Origin: Rubrivirga litoralis | GTDB lineage: Bacteria > Bacteroidota > Rhodothermia > Rhodothermales > Rubricoccaceae | Assembly: GCF_031846415.1 (NCBI RefSeq) | Contig: NZ_JAVRHT010000014.1 | Span: 26,160 to 90,159, forward strand | Length of the DNA: 64,000 nucleotides | Direction of reading: 5' to 3' | Shown here: one piece after another, positions 1 through 7,977 of the stretch | Layout of the letters: each line of letters begins with the position of its first letter | Numbering within the stretch: the stretch's first letter is position 1 | Notes under the pieces: generated by a model | What the model saw: the letters and a program-made list of their open reading frames with translations, nothing else | What the model was told of the DNA's origin: nothing | Database searches by the model: none | Translations under genes and position numbers: made by a program

Positions 1-1959
1 GCCCAGGCGGCGCAGCGTGAGCAGGGCCACCTTCTGGTTGACCGGGTTGTCCTCGGCGAGCAGGAGCCGCGCCGCCGGCAGGATCGCGTCCGCCGACATA
101 ACGACGGCCTGGGACGGCGGCGGCGGTCCGTCCGCGGCCTCCTCCCCGCCCTCTGCGGGCGGGGCGGGCGCGGGCGGGGCGACGGCCGGCTCAGGCTGCT
201 CGGAGGCGGGGCGGGACACCCACGCGGCCGAGTCGGGCGGGGCGGCGTCGGCGCGCTCGGCGGGCGCGTCCGCAGAGACGCGGACGGCGACGGTGAAGCG
301 GAACACGGAGCCCTCGCCGGGCACCGACTCCGCGGTCAGCTCGCCGCCCATCATCTGGACGAGCCGGCGGCAGATCGCGAGGCCCAGGCCGGTCCCCCCG
401 TGCGTCCGCGCCGTCGACGGGTCGGCCTGCGTGAAGCGCTCGAAGACGGCGTCCAGGCGGTCCGGGGCGATCCCGACGCCCGTGTCCTCGACCTCGAACG
501 CGAGGGCGGGCGGGCCGCCCGCCGGCGCCATCCGGGCGCGGACGCATACGGAGCCCTCCGCCGTGAACTTGACGGCGTTCGAGAGCAGGTTGACGAGCAC
601 CTGCTGCACGCGCGTCGCGTCGCCGCCGACGGCCTCGGGCACGTCGTCCGCCACCTCCGACGTCAGGTGGAGGCCCTTGGCGGCCCCCTGCTGCGCGACC
701 ATGCTCAGCGCCTCCTTAACGGCGCGGCGCGCGCTGAACGGCCGGTCTTCGAGCTCGAGGAGTCCGGCCTCGACCTTCGAGAAGTCGAGGATGTCGTTGA
801 TGATGGTGAGGAGCGCGTCGCTCGACGTGCGGACCGTGTCGACAAAGTCGCGCTGCTCGTCGTCCAGGTCGGTGTCCAGGAGCAGCGTCGTCATGCCCGT
901 CACGCCGTTCATGAGCGTGCGGATTTCGTGGCTCGTCGTGGCCAGGAACTCGCTGTTGGCGCGGGCCGCCGCCTCGGCCGCCCGCTTGTCGTCGAGGAGT
1001 TGGGCCTCGGCCGCCTTCTGCGCCGTCACGTCGCGCGAGACGGCGACGAGCCCGACGACGGCGCCGGCCGCGTCGCGCACGGGGACGCGCGTGGTGAGGC
1101 GGACGCGCCCGGACGGCCCGGACTCCTCCTGGTCCACCGGCTCGCCGGCGCGCATGACGGCGTCGGCGGCCCGCCACTGCGGGGCGGGGAGGGTCCGGCC
1201 GGAGCCGCCCTCGCGGGTGCCCGCCCGGTTCCGCAGGACGACCTGGCCCGATCGGTCGACGGCGACGACGGGGTCGGGCACGGCGTCGACGACCGTGCGG
1301 AGCACGCGCTGCCGGCCCTCGGCGGCCGCGAGCGCGGCCTTGGCCGCCTGCGCCGGCCGCGCGTCGCGGACGCACACGCCAAACAGCGCCCGCCCCGCCC
1401 CGAGTTGGACGGAGACGTCGGCGGGGATCTGGGTGCCGTCGGCGCAGACGACCATCCGCCGGTCCGCCGCGGGCGCTCCGGCGTCACCGGACGGGCGGAG
1501 CCGGGCGCGGTGGGCGTCGCGGTCGCCGGGCGCGAACAGGGTCTCGGCCAGGGCGGCGCCGGCGAGCGCGTCGGGGTCGTACCCGAGGAGCGTCCGGGCG
1601 GCCCGGTTCGCCACCTGCACCCGGTCCTCGGTGTCGACCACGAAGACGGCGTCGGGGACCGCGTCGAAGGCCGCCGCGAGCAAGTCGCCTGAGTCGTCCG
1701 CTGGCTCCTCCGAACCGGCCGGCTCCTCAGGCACGTCCGCGGTCCCGCGGAAGCGGCCGGTGACGCGCCGCAGCCAGGACTCGGGCGCCGCCGCGAGGGC
1801 CGCGAGCACGGCCGGAGCGGCCGCGTCCGCTCCGACGTGCAGGGCGACCCACAGGCCGAGCAGCCCGACGACGAGGGCGACGCCGCGGGTCGGCTCGTCG
1901 GCCGTGGGCGGGGCGGTCGGCGCGTCGGCGGGCGGGCGGCGCTGCGAAGGGATCGGCAT
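1..1959 (-). CDS. hybrid sensor histidine kinase (3' end beyond window)
   Basis: Reading right to left from the ATG at 1957-1959, 653 codons stay open to the window edge, so the C-terminus is missing. In order: one hydrophobic segment (about residues 27-50), two PAS-like domains (about 95-205 and 220-330; the first contains VPDAVFVVDTEDRVQVANR), and a HisKA domain with phospho-acceptor His344 in SHEIRTLMNGV. An HATPase domain follows with N box (LVNLLSNAVKF), DTGVGI and GTGLGLAICRRL. An Ala/Pro-rich linker leads into a receiver domain starting LLLAEDNPVNQKV at the edge. It should phosphorylate its own receiver in response to a cytoplasmic or membrane signal. The usual Pro after HEIRT is Leu. 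The ligand cannot be inferred; any output gene would lie to the left. Confidence 0.88.
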   Translation of the reverse strand, partial: MPIPSQRRPPADAPTAPPTADEPTRGVALVVGLLGLWVALHVGADAAAPAVLAALAAAPESWLRRVTGRFRGTADVPEEPAGSEEPADDSGDLLAAAFDAVPDAVFVVDTEDRVQVANRAARTLLGYDPDALAGAALAETLFAPGDRDAHRARLRPSGDAGAPAADRRMVVCADGTQIPADVSVQLGAGRALFGVCVRDARPAQAAKAALAAAEGRQRVLRTVVDAVPDPVVAVDRSGQVVLRNRAGTREGGSGRTLPAPQWRAADAVMRAGEPVDQEESGPSGRVRLTTRVPVRDAAGAVVGLVAVSRDVTAQKAAEAQLLDDKRAAEAAARANSEFLATTSHEIRTLMNGVTGMTTLLLDTDLDDEQRDFVDTVRTSSDALLTIINDILDFSKVEAGLLELEDRPFSARRAVKEALSMVAQQGAAKGLHLTSEVADDVPEAVGGDATRVQQVLVNLLSNAVKFTAEGSVCVRARMAPAGGPPALAFEVEDTGVGIAPDRLDAVFERFTQADPSTARTHGGTGLGLAICRRLVQMMGGELTAESVPGEGSVFRFTVAVRVSADAPAERADAAPPDSAAWVSRPASEQPEPAVAPPAPAPPAEGGEEAADGPPPPSQAVVMSADAILPAARLLLAEDNPVNQKVALLTLRRLG

Positions 1960-2080
1960 AGGGGGATCGAGACGTTGCACCTGGGTATCGGCCGGGGGCG
2001 GCCGGGGTTAAACGCCCGTCTTGTTTATGGGGCGCGACCGCCCGGCCGATTCCGTTTGACTACGACCTGCGCCACCGCGG

Positions 2081-2088
2081 TAGTTTTC
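2081..2088 (+). promoter_or_regulatory. putative -7 promoter element
   Basis: TAGTTTTC lies 37 bp before the ATG at 2125. It matches the TAnnTT-type -7 element of Bacteroidota sigma factors and recurs upstream of many genes here. Confidence 0.45.
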
Positions 2089-2124
2089 TCCCCCGATGGA
2101 GCGCCCCCCGGTCCCCACCCGTTT

Positions 2125-4890
2125 ATGCCCCTGGTTTACGCCGCCGTCGCGGTTCTCGTCGCCGCCCTCTGGAGCGCACCCGTCGCGCCGGGCCTCGCGC
2201 CCGCCCCGCCCCGCCCGGCCGCCGCGCCGTGGGCCGAGGCCCGTCCGCTCGCCCGGCTAGACACGTTGTCGCTGGAGGCGACCGTCGGGCAACTCGTGGC
2301 CGTCCGCGCGGCGGGCACCAACGTCGCCGCGCTCGCGCGGGCGGGGCGGGTTGGCCGCGTCGTCGTCAACGAGCGCGACCTGGGGCGCCACCTCGACGCC
2401 CTCCGCGCGTGGCAGGACGGGGCGGCCGTTCCGGTCCTCGTCGCTACGGAGGCGGCGGGCGGGGCGGTCGGGCTGGGGCTGAGCGAGACGCCGCGGTTCC
2501 CGCCGGCACTGGCCTACGGAGCCGCCGACCGCCCGGACCTCACCTACCTCACCGGGCGGGCGCTCGCCGACGTGGCGCGCGTCGTCGGCGTTCAGTCGCC
2601 CGGAGTCCCGCTCGGCGCGGGCGCGTCGCCGTTCGGCGACGGCTCTGCCGACCGCTCGGGCCTCGCCGTCGCGCTCGCGCGCGGCCTCCGCGACGGCCAG
2701 ACGATCCCGTCGGCCGACGTGCAGGCCGCGGACCTCGACGCGGGGCGGGGCGGCGACCTCGACGCGCTCCTCGGCGCCGGGCTCATGGAGGTCCGCCTGA
2801 CACCGGCGCCGGCGTCGACGCAGGCCGCGCTCGCCGCGGCCGTCCGCGGGCTCCGCGAGGGGCGCGGGTTCGCCGGCCTCGTCGTCGTCGACGTCGAGGG
2901 CCGCGACTCGCTCGCCGTCGCCGCCGTCGCGGCCGGGGCCGACCAGGTTCTCACCGCCCGCCCCGCCCCGCTCGCCCGCCAGATCGCCGCGGCCGTTCGG
3001 GCGGGGCGGCTGGACCGCGCCCGGCTGGACCGCGGGGCCGAGCGCGTGCTCCGGGCCAAGGCGTGGGCCGGCCTCGCCGCCCCGCCCCCGCGCCGCGCCG
3101 GCGAGGGCGGGGCGGGCGGCCTCCGCGTGTCGCCGTGGCGGCCGCCGTCGGCGGCGCTGCTCCACCGGGCCGGGCTCCTGAGCGGGGAGGTGGCGCGGCG
3201 GTCGATCGCCGTCGTCGAGGACGGGCGCGGGCCGATCCCCGTGGTCGGCGCGGCCGTGCCCGAGCGCGTGGTCGTGGTGACGCTCGACGCCGGGGCCGCC
3301 CCGCCCCCGTTCGCGGACGCCGTGGGCGGCGCGCTCGCCGTCCGGTCGTCGCACCGGCTGGCGCTGGGCGCCCCGGACTCGGCCTACGCCGCGGCCGCCG
3401 AGATCGCCGTCGCGGCCGCCGAGCGGGCCGACCTCGTCGTGCTCGGCGCGTTCGCCGACGGCGGCGAGCTGCCGCCCCGCCACCGAGCGGTCGCCGAACG
3501 CCTGCTGCGGGGCGGGGCGCCGGTCGCGGTCGCCGCGTTCGGGCCGCCGTCGCTCCTCGTGGGTCTCCCCCGCCCCGCCGCGCTCGTCGCGGCCTGGGAC
3601 GACTCGGCGCCGGCGCAGCGGGCGGCCGCCGAGGCGGTAGCCGGGCAGATCGCCGTTGCGGGCCGGCTGCCCGTCTCGGTCGCTGGGCTCTACGCTGCCG
3701 GCGACGGCGCCCGGCTCCCCCAGCAGCGGCTCCGGCCGGGCACGCCCGAGGAGGCCGGCCTCGACGCCGACGCCGCCCGCCGCCTGGACGACGCCGTCGA
3801 GGCGGCGCTCGCGCGGAGCGCCTTCCCGGGCGCGGCCGTCGCCGTGGGCCGCGACGGCGTGCTCGTCCGCCTCCGCGGCTACGGGCGGCTCACGCCGGGC
3901 GGGGCGGCGGCCACGGAGCAGACGCCCTACGACCTCGCCTCGCTCACGAAGGTGGTCGGCACGACGGCCGCCGTCATGCGGCTCGTCGAGTCGGGCGACC
4001 TCGACCTCGACGCGCGCGTGTCGACGTACGTCCCGGCGTTCCGGCCCGAGGGCGGGGCGGCCGTGACGGTCCGCCAGCTCCTCACGCACGCGGCCGGGCA
4101 GCGCCCGTTCTACCCGTTCTACGCCCGCGGCATCCTCGACCGCGCCGGCGTGCTCGACTTCGTCTACACCGACACGCTGCGCTACCGGCCGGGCTCGAAG
4201 TCGGTCTACAGCGACTTCGACATGATCGTGCTCGGCGAGGTGATCGAGGCCGTGACGGGCGAGCCGCTCGACCGGCACCTCCAGCGGGCCGTGTTCGGGC
4301 CGCTCGGGATGGACGCGACCGGCTTCCGCCGGCCGGGCGCCGTCGACCGCGCGGCGGCCCCGACCGAGGTCGACGGCGTGTGGCGCGAGCGGACGCTCCA
4401 GGGCGAGGTCCACGACGAGGCCGCCTCGGTCATGGGCGGGGTGGCGGGCCACGCCGGCCTGTTCTCGACGGCCGAAGACATGGCCCGGTTCGCGTTCCTG
4501 CTCGCGAGCGGCGGCGAGGCCAACGGGGCGCGGCTGTTCCGGCGGACGACGCTCGACGCGTTCACCGAGCGCGCGCCGGTCCGCGGGCGCTACGCGATGG
4601 GGCTCGGGTGGATGCTCCGGCCCCGGGGCGGCGGCGCCTCGTCGTCGGGGAGCCGGTTCGGCCCGCGCTCGTTCGGGCACACCGGCTTCACCGGCACCTC
4701 GATCTGGGTCGACCCCGACGAGGACCTGTTCGTCGTTCTCCTGACCAACCGCGTGCACCCGACGCGCCGGACGCGCGGCATCCGCGAGGCCCGCGCCGCG
4801 CTCGCCGACGCCGTGGCCGGCGCGGTCGCCGCCCCTCCCGGCGAGCCCGCGCGCGCCTGGGGCTTCGGCCCCGTCCCCGCGGACCTCTAG
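2125..4890 (+). CDS. GH3 N-terminal-like domain fused to serine beta-lactamase-family hydrolase
   Basis: The protein has 921 aa. An N-terminal hydrophobic signal (MPLVYAAVAVLVAALWSAPV) suggests export. Residues about 45-310 resemble the TIM barrel of glycoside hydrolase family 3 (LSLEATVGQLVAVRA; GFAGLVVVDVEG; the helix RLDRGAERVLRAK). The lysine-histidine substrate motif of active NagZ-type enzymes is not visible, so this half may be non-catalytic. Residues about 550-900 form a class C beta-lactamase/DD-peptidase-like domain with the SLTK nucleophile motif (Ser606, Lys609), Tyr695 in YSD and His852-Thr-Gly. GH3/serine-hydrolase fusions are common in Bacteroidota and are thought to act on peptidoglycan fragments. 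The ATG at 2125 is chosen because it gives the signal peptide; the frame is open further upstream. Confidence 0.85.
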   Translation: MPLVYAAVAVLVAALWSAPVAPGLAPAPPRPAAAPWAEARPLARLDTLSLEATVGQLVAVRAAGTNVAALARAGRVGRVVVNERDLGRHLDALRAWQDGAAVPVLVATEAAGGAVGLGLSETPRFPPALAYGAADRPDLTYLTGRALADVARVVGVQSPGVPLGAGASPFGDGSADRSGLAVALARGLRDGQTIPSADVQAADLDAGRGGDLDALLGAGLMEVRLTPAPASTQAALAAAVRGLREGRGFAGLVVVDVEGRDSLAVAAVAAGADQVLTARPAPLARQIAAAVRAGRLDRARLDRGAERVLRAKAWAGLAAPPPRRAGEGGAGGLRVSPWRPPSAALLHRAGLLSGEVARRSIAVVEDGRGPIPVVGAAVPERVVVVTLDAGAAPPPFADAVGGALAVRSSHRLALGAPDSAYAAAAEIAVAAAERADLVVLGAFADGGELPPRHRAVAERLLRGGAPVAVAAFGPPSLLVGLPRPAALVAAWDDSAPAQRAAAEAVAGQIAVAGRLPVSVAGLYAAGDGARLPQQRLRPGTPEEAGLDADAARRLDDAVEAALARSAFPGAAVAVGRDGVLVRLRGYGRLTPGGAAATEQTPYDLASLTKVVGTTAAVMRLVESGDLDLDARVSTYVPAFRPEGGAAVTVRQLLTHAAGQRPFYPFYARGILDRAGVLDFVYTDTLRYRPGSKSVYSDFDMIVLGEVIEAVTGEPLDRHLQRAVFGPLGMDATGFRRPGAVDRAAAPTEVDGVWRERTLQGEVHDEAASVMGGVAGHAGLFSTAEDMARFAFLLASGGEANGARLFRRTTLDAFTERAPVRGRYAMGLGWMLRPRGGGASSSGSRFGPRSFGHTGFTGTSIWVDPDEDLFVVLLTNRVHPTRRTRGIREARAALADAVAGAVAAPPGEPARAWGFGPVPADL

Positions 4891-4952
4891 AGCCCGCGGC
4901 TCCGTCCCCCACCCCGCCCGCGCGACGCGCAGGCCCTCCCCCCGCTCCCGCC

Positions 4953-5261
4953 ATGCCCACGTACGAGTACCGCCGCCCCGACGGCACCACCTTCGAGGCG
5001 TTCCAGAAGATCTCGGCCGCCCCGCTCACCCACGACCCCGAGACGGGCGAGCCGGTCACGCGCGTGATCTCGGGAGGGGCGGGCCTCCAGTTCAAGGGCG
5101 ACGGGTTCTACGAGACCGACTACGTCCGCAAAAAGGGCGCCCCGAACCCGTCGGAGTCGAAGGGCGAGACGTCCGAGGGCGGGGCGGACAAGAAGGCGGA
5201 CGACGCGCCGAAAAAGGCGAAGAAGGCCGAGACGACGTCGACCGCGAAGGCGGACGACTAA
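4953..5261 (+). CDS. FmdB-like small regulatory protein lacking zinc cysteines
   Basis: The 102-aa protein begins MPTYEYRRPDGTTFEAFQ, the diagnostic start of the FmdB/CxxC-CxxC-SSSS family (MPxYEY...). RVISGGAGLQFKGDGFYETDY matches the family's middle segment. The four zinc-ribbon cysteines are absent; the protein has no cysteine at all. The C-terminal third is a Lys/Asp/Ser/Thr/Ala-rich low-complexity tail. It lies 62 bp after the hydrolase in the same orientation and 41 bp before the IS end. Family members were linked to formamidase regulation in one organism, but a general function is not established. Confidence 0.8.
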   Translation: MPTYEYRRPDGTTFEAFQKISAAPLTHDPETGEPVTRVISGGAGLQFKGDGFYETDYVRKKGAPNPSESKGETSEGGADKKADDAPKKAKKAETTSTAKADD

Positions 5262-5291
5262 GATTCGGTTTGGCAGAGGTTCTCCTTCCCC

Positions 5292-5302
5292 CACCGGGGG
5301 AG
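5292..5302. repeat. left target-site duplication of the IS
   Basis: CACCGGGGGAG directly abuts the left IS end and is repeated exactly at 6435-6445 beyond the right end. ISAs1-family elements usually duplicate 8-10 bp, so the eleventh base may be coincidental. Confidence 0.85.
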
Positions 5303-5320
5303 CAGGGCTGTTAAGTTCTG
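5303..5320 (+). repeat. IS left terminal inverted repeat
   Basis: CAGGGCTGTTAAGTTCTG pairs with the complement of 6417-6434 with one mismatch. The transposase stop (TAA on the minus strand, 5311-5313) lies within it. Confidence 0.9.
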
Positions 5321-6413
5321 AGGATCGCGAGCATCGTCCCCACCCGGTTCGCTAGCCGAGACCGCGCCGCCGTCGGCGACCACTCCCCGTTGTGGCGGAG
5401 CACCGACAGCGTGGCGCCCCGGATCAGCGACAGCACCGCCGCGCCCGCCTTCGAGCGCACGCCGCCTGCGTCCTCGTTCTGCAGCGCGTCCTTGCACCAG
5501 TGCAGCCGGTTCTCGACGTGCCAGTGCCACCGGATCACCTCGCCGAGCACGGCGGCCCCGTCGGTCCGGCTCGTCACGTACAGCCCAGTCCGCTCGTACG
5601 CCCCGCCGTCGCGCGCGCCCGAACGTGTCACCCGCACCACCCGGCCTATGTCGGGCCAGTCGCCACGCCACGCCGGCGGGGCGTAGACCTCGACGACACG
5701 CCGGACCACGCGGCCCCGCGTCCGCTCGGTCGTGTCGCTCACCGACAGCGGGTCGCCGACGGTCTGCGCCTCGCACTCGGCGTAGAGCCGGGGCGCGTTC
5801 CGCTTCAGCTTGACGAGCCACTCGCCGCCGGCGTCCCGGACGCTGCCGAGCGTTTTTTTGTGCAGTGGAGCGCGTCGAGCGTCACCGTCGTGCCGCGCAA
5901 GTCGAGGGCCGCCGCGAGGTCGGCGACGAGGTCCTGGGCGGCCGCGACCTCGCTCGTGTCGCCGTTACGGTAGGCCGTCGCCGAGGCGACGATGCCGGAG
6001 CGGACGCCGTAGGCGGAGACGAGGGCCACGAAGTCCTGCTCGGTCGTCGGCCGGCCGTCGGCGTCGTGGCCGGAGACGGTCGAGCGGACGGCCTTGGCGT
6101 CGACGGCGAGGACCTCGCCGTCGGGGAGCCGGGCGGTGGCCCAGGCGCGGAAGGCGGCCGAGAGCGCGGCGGGGTCGACGGCCTGCAAGACGGCCCGGAC
6201 GGTGACGTGGGACGGGAGCGCGTGGCGCTTGAAGCCGAGGTGCTCGCGGAGCGCGTCGGCGTTGTCGCGGAGGAAGCGGCTGATGGGCCGGTAGCCGTGG
6301 TGGCCGCTCATCGTGGCCATGACGGCGCCTGCGAGGATGGCGTGGAGCGGGTGGCGGAGCCCCTGGGGGCGTCGCGGGTCAGGGACCGTGGCGAGGTGGT
6401 CGAGGAGGGTCAT
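5311..6413 (-). CDS. ISAs1-family transposase, split by a -1 frameshift
   Basis: Translation from 6413 gives 202 aa (stop at 5805) with the ISAs1 N-terminal region, first catalytic Asp105 (LAVDAKAV) and second Asp180 (TLDALH). The rest of the family sequence continues in the -1 frame to 5311: TLGSVRDAGGEWLVKLKRN, then WHWHVENRLHWCKDALQNED with the catalytic Glu. The switch falls on seven A residues (5853-5859 on the minus strand). Re-reading one A gives a 367-aa protein, about the normal family length. It could be programmed frameshifting or a one-base deletion; an eighth A would restore the frame. Transposase activity and IS mobility are inferred. Confidence 0.85.
5831..5859 (-). other. candidate -1 ribosomal frameshift signal in transposase
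   Basis: On the minus strand A AAA AAA (5859-5853) sits in the frame required for -1 slippage by two Lys-tRNAs (codons 186-187). After a 9-nt spacer, a small stem-loop (GCGTC, loop CGG, GACGC; 5831-5843) could stimulate slippage. Family alignment supports the frame change at exactly this point. Confidence 0.55.
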
Positions 6414-6416
6414 GCA

Positions 6417-6434
6417 CAGAACTTACCAGCCCTG
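6417..6434 (-). repeat. IS right terminal inverted repeat
   Basis: Read on the minus strand it is CAGGGCTGGTAAGTTCTG, matching the left end at 17 of 18 positions. Confidence 0.9.
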
Positions 6435-6445
6435 CACCGGGGGAG
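6435..6445. repeat. right target-site duplication of the IS
   Basis: An exact copy of 5292-5302 (CACCGGGGGAG) lies immediately outside the right IS end. From here to 6636 I see no gene, only GC-box copies. Confidence 0.85.
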
Positions 6446-6636
6446 GGCTGGGGAGGGGGACGGGCATCGGAGCGGCCGCCGAGGGCGGGGCGGTCGCCCC
6501 AGGTCCCCCCTGGCTGCGCCGACCTGGCGGTTCTCGACCTCCCCCCGCTGACGGGAGGGGATTCGGAGCCGGTGACCAAACCGTTCCTGAGCGCGCCGCC
6601 TGGGCCGCCACCCCGCCCAGGCACCCGCCCCGCCCG

Positions 6637-7977
6637 CTACGGCACCCGCCCCGCCCGCCACGCCGCCCGCGCGGCCCGCCAGGCGTCCTCGTAGCGGCGG
6701 TCGCGGCGGAGCGTGAGCACGTCGAACGGCGAGCCGCCGCCGGCCCGCCCTGCGGTCCGGTCGAAGACGACCTGGGGCGGGGCGGTCTCGCCGCGCCGGT
6801 ACGTCCACGTCTCGGTGGTCGCGGTCGCCGCGACGGCGTCGGGCGGCCCGAACACGACGTAAACCAGGCCGGGGTCGGTGGCCCACCCCGCCTTCTGGTT
6901 GCTGAAGAGCCGGTTGGCCTCCTCGACGCGGCCGTAGAACGCGCGGAGCGCCTCGGCGGCCCGGCCGCGGTCGTCGACGTGGGCGCCCCAGAAGGCGTCG
7001 AACGTCCGCTGGCCGCCCCGCCCGAGCGCCTCCGTCTCGCCCGCGTCGGCGAGGTAGACGAGCGGGGCGATGAGGTCGCCGCGGCGCGTGACGAGCGGGA
7101 AGTCTCGCCGCCGCACGACGACCCGCCGCGAGACCGTCGCGAGCATCTGCCCCGCCGCCCCCCGCAGCTCCAGCCGGACGCCATAGACGCCCGGCGCGAG
7201 GGCGGGGAGGTCCACGCCGACCGCCGACACGCCAGCTGGCACGGCCTGCTCCACGGCGGCGACGGTGTCGGCCGCGCCCACGTTGACGCCTCGGGCTGCT
7301 AGCGACGTCGGGGGCGTCGTGGCCCCGGACGGGGGCGCCGCGACGGTCGTATCGGCCTCGAAGCGGACGACGGACGCGGCGAGCGACGAGCCCTCGGGGG
7401 CCGCCGCCTGGACCACGACGCGGACGGAGTCGAGCCGCGCCGGCACGCGGAGGGCGTCGAGCGGCCGGCCGCTCGCCCCCACGAGGCGCGGCCCGCTCAG
7501 CCACGCGCGATCGCGGGCCGGCCGGACCGTCACGGCCTCGGCGCGGCGGGCCGTCCGGTCGGCGCCCACGTCCGTGACCGTCGCCTCGACGCGGTACGCG
7601 CCGGGCGCCACCTCGACGCGCTCGGTCCGCACGTGAGGCGGGGCGGCGCGGGCGGCCTCGGCGCTCGCCACGCGCACCGTGTCGACGCCGCGGACGAACT
7701 CGCTCCGCCCCGCCCCGCCCACGCGCAGCGTCCACTCGGCGACGGCCTCCAGCGAGTCGCGGGCGGGGCGGTAGGTGAGCGACGCCGGGTAGACCGTGAG
7801 CACGGCGTCGACGCCGGTCGAGCCGTCGCGGACCGCCGCCACGGCGTCGAAGGCGATGTCGGGTGCGCCCGCCTGGTAGGCCCGCGCGGAGCCGTCCAGC
7901 CGGGCGCCGCCGCCGCACCCGGCCAGGAGCGCGAGGGCGAGCGCCCCGCCCCAGAGCCGCCCGGGGCGGGGCGTCAT
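6637..7977 (-). CDS. GWxTD domain lipoprotein
   Basis: The protein has 446 aa. The N-terminus is a lipoprotein signal ending ALLAGC, with acylated Cys21. The body is beta-rich with repeated 'adorned strand' segments. Near residues 370-400 it carries the GWxTD family core (NQKAGWATDPGLVYVVFGPPD, then TETWTYR). GWxTD proteins are found mainly in Bacteroidota and related phyla; their biochemical role is not established, though envelope location is likely. Its ATG (7975-7977) overlaps the tpiA stop as ATGA, so translation is probably coupled. Confidence 0.85.
   Translation of the reverse strand: MTPRPGRLWGGALALALLAGCGGGARLDGSARAYQAGAPDIAFDAVAAVRDGSTGVDAVLTVYPASLTYRPARDSLEAVAEWTLRVGGAGRSEFVRGVDTVRVASAEAARAAPPHVRTERVEVAPGAYRVEATVTDVGADRTARRAEAVTVRPARDRAWLSGPRLVGASGRPLDALRVPARLDSVRVVVQAAAPEGSSLAASVVRFEADTTVAAPPSGATTPPTSLAARGVNVGAADTVAAVEQAVPAGVSAVGVDLPALAPGVYGVRLELRGAAGQMLATVSRRVVVRRRDFPLVTRRGDLIAPLVYLADAGETEALGRGGQRTFDAFWGAHVDDRGRAAEALRAFYGRVEEANRLFSNQKAGWATDPGLVYVVFGPPDAVAATATTETWTYRRGETAPPQVVFDRTAGRAGGGSPFDVLTLRRDRRYEDAWRAARAAWRAGRVP

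Larger units (their letters stand above)
5303..6434 (-). mobile_element. ISAs1-family insertion sequence, 1132 bp
   Basis: The element is bounded by terminal inverted repeats at 5303-5320 and 6417-6434 that match at 17 of 18 positions (CAGGGCTGTTAAGTTCTG against CAGGGCTGGTAAGTTCTG read inward). An exact 11-bp direct repeat flanks it. A single minus-strand transposase fills it; its stop codon lies inside the left inverted repeat. The intact ends and identical duplications indicate recent transposition. No passenger gene is present. Confidence 0.93.

Noticed and set aside
17..2011. Long plus-strand frame at the left edge
   Set aside because: The opposite strand encodes a kinase with H box, N box and G boxes; the plus-strand translation is Ser/Arg/Thr low complexity.
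2257..4758. 833-codon minus-strand frame opposite the GH3/serine hydrolase
   Set aside because: No recognisable domain; the plus strand has the SLTK, YSD and HTG motifs.
6435..6636. A second IS fragment or passenger gene right of the IS
   Set aside because: Sequence after the target duplication is ordinary GC-box spacer with no transposase motif.
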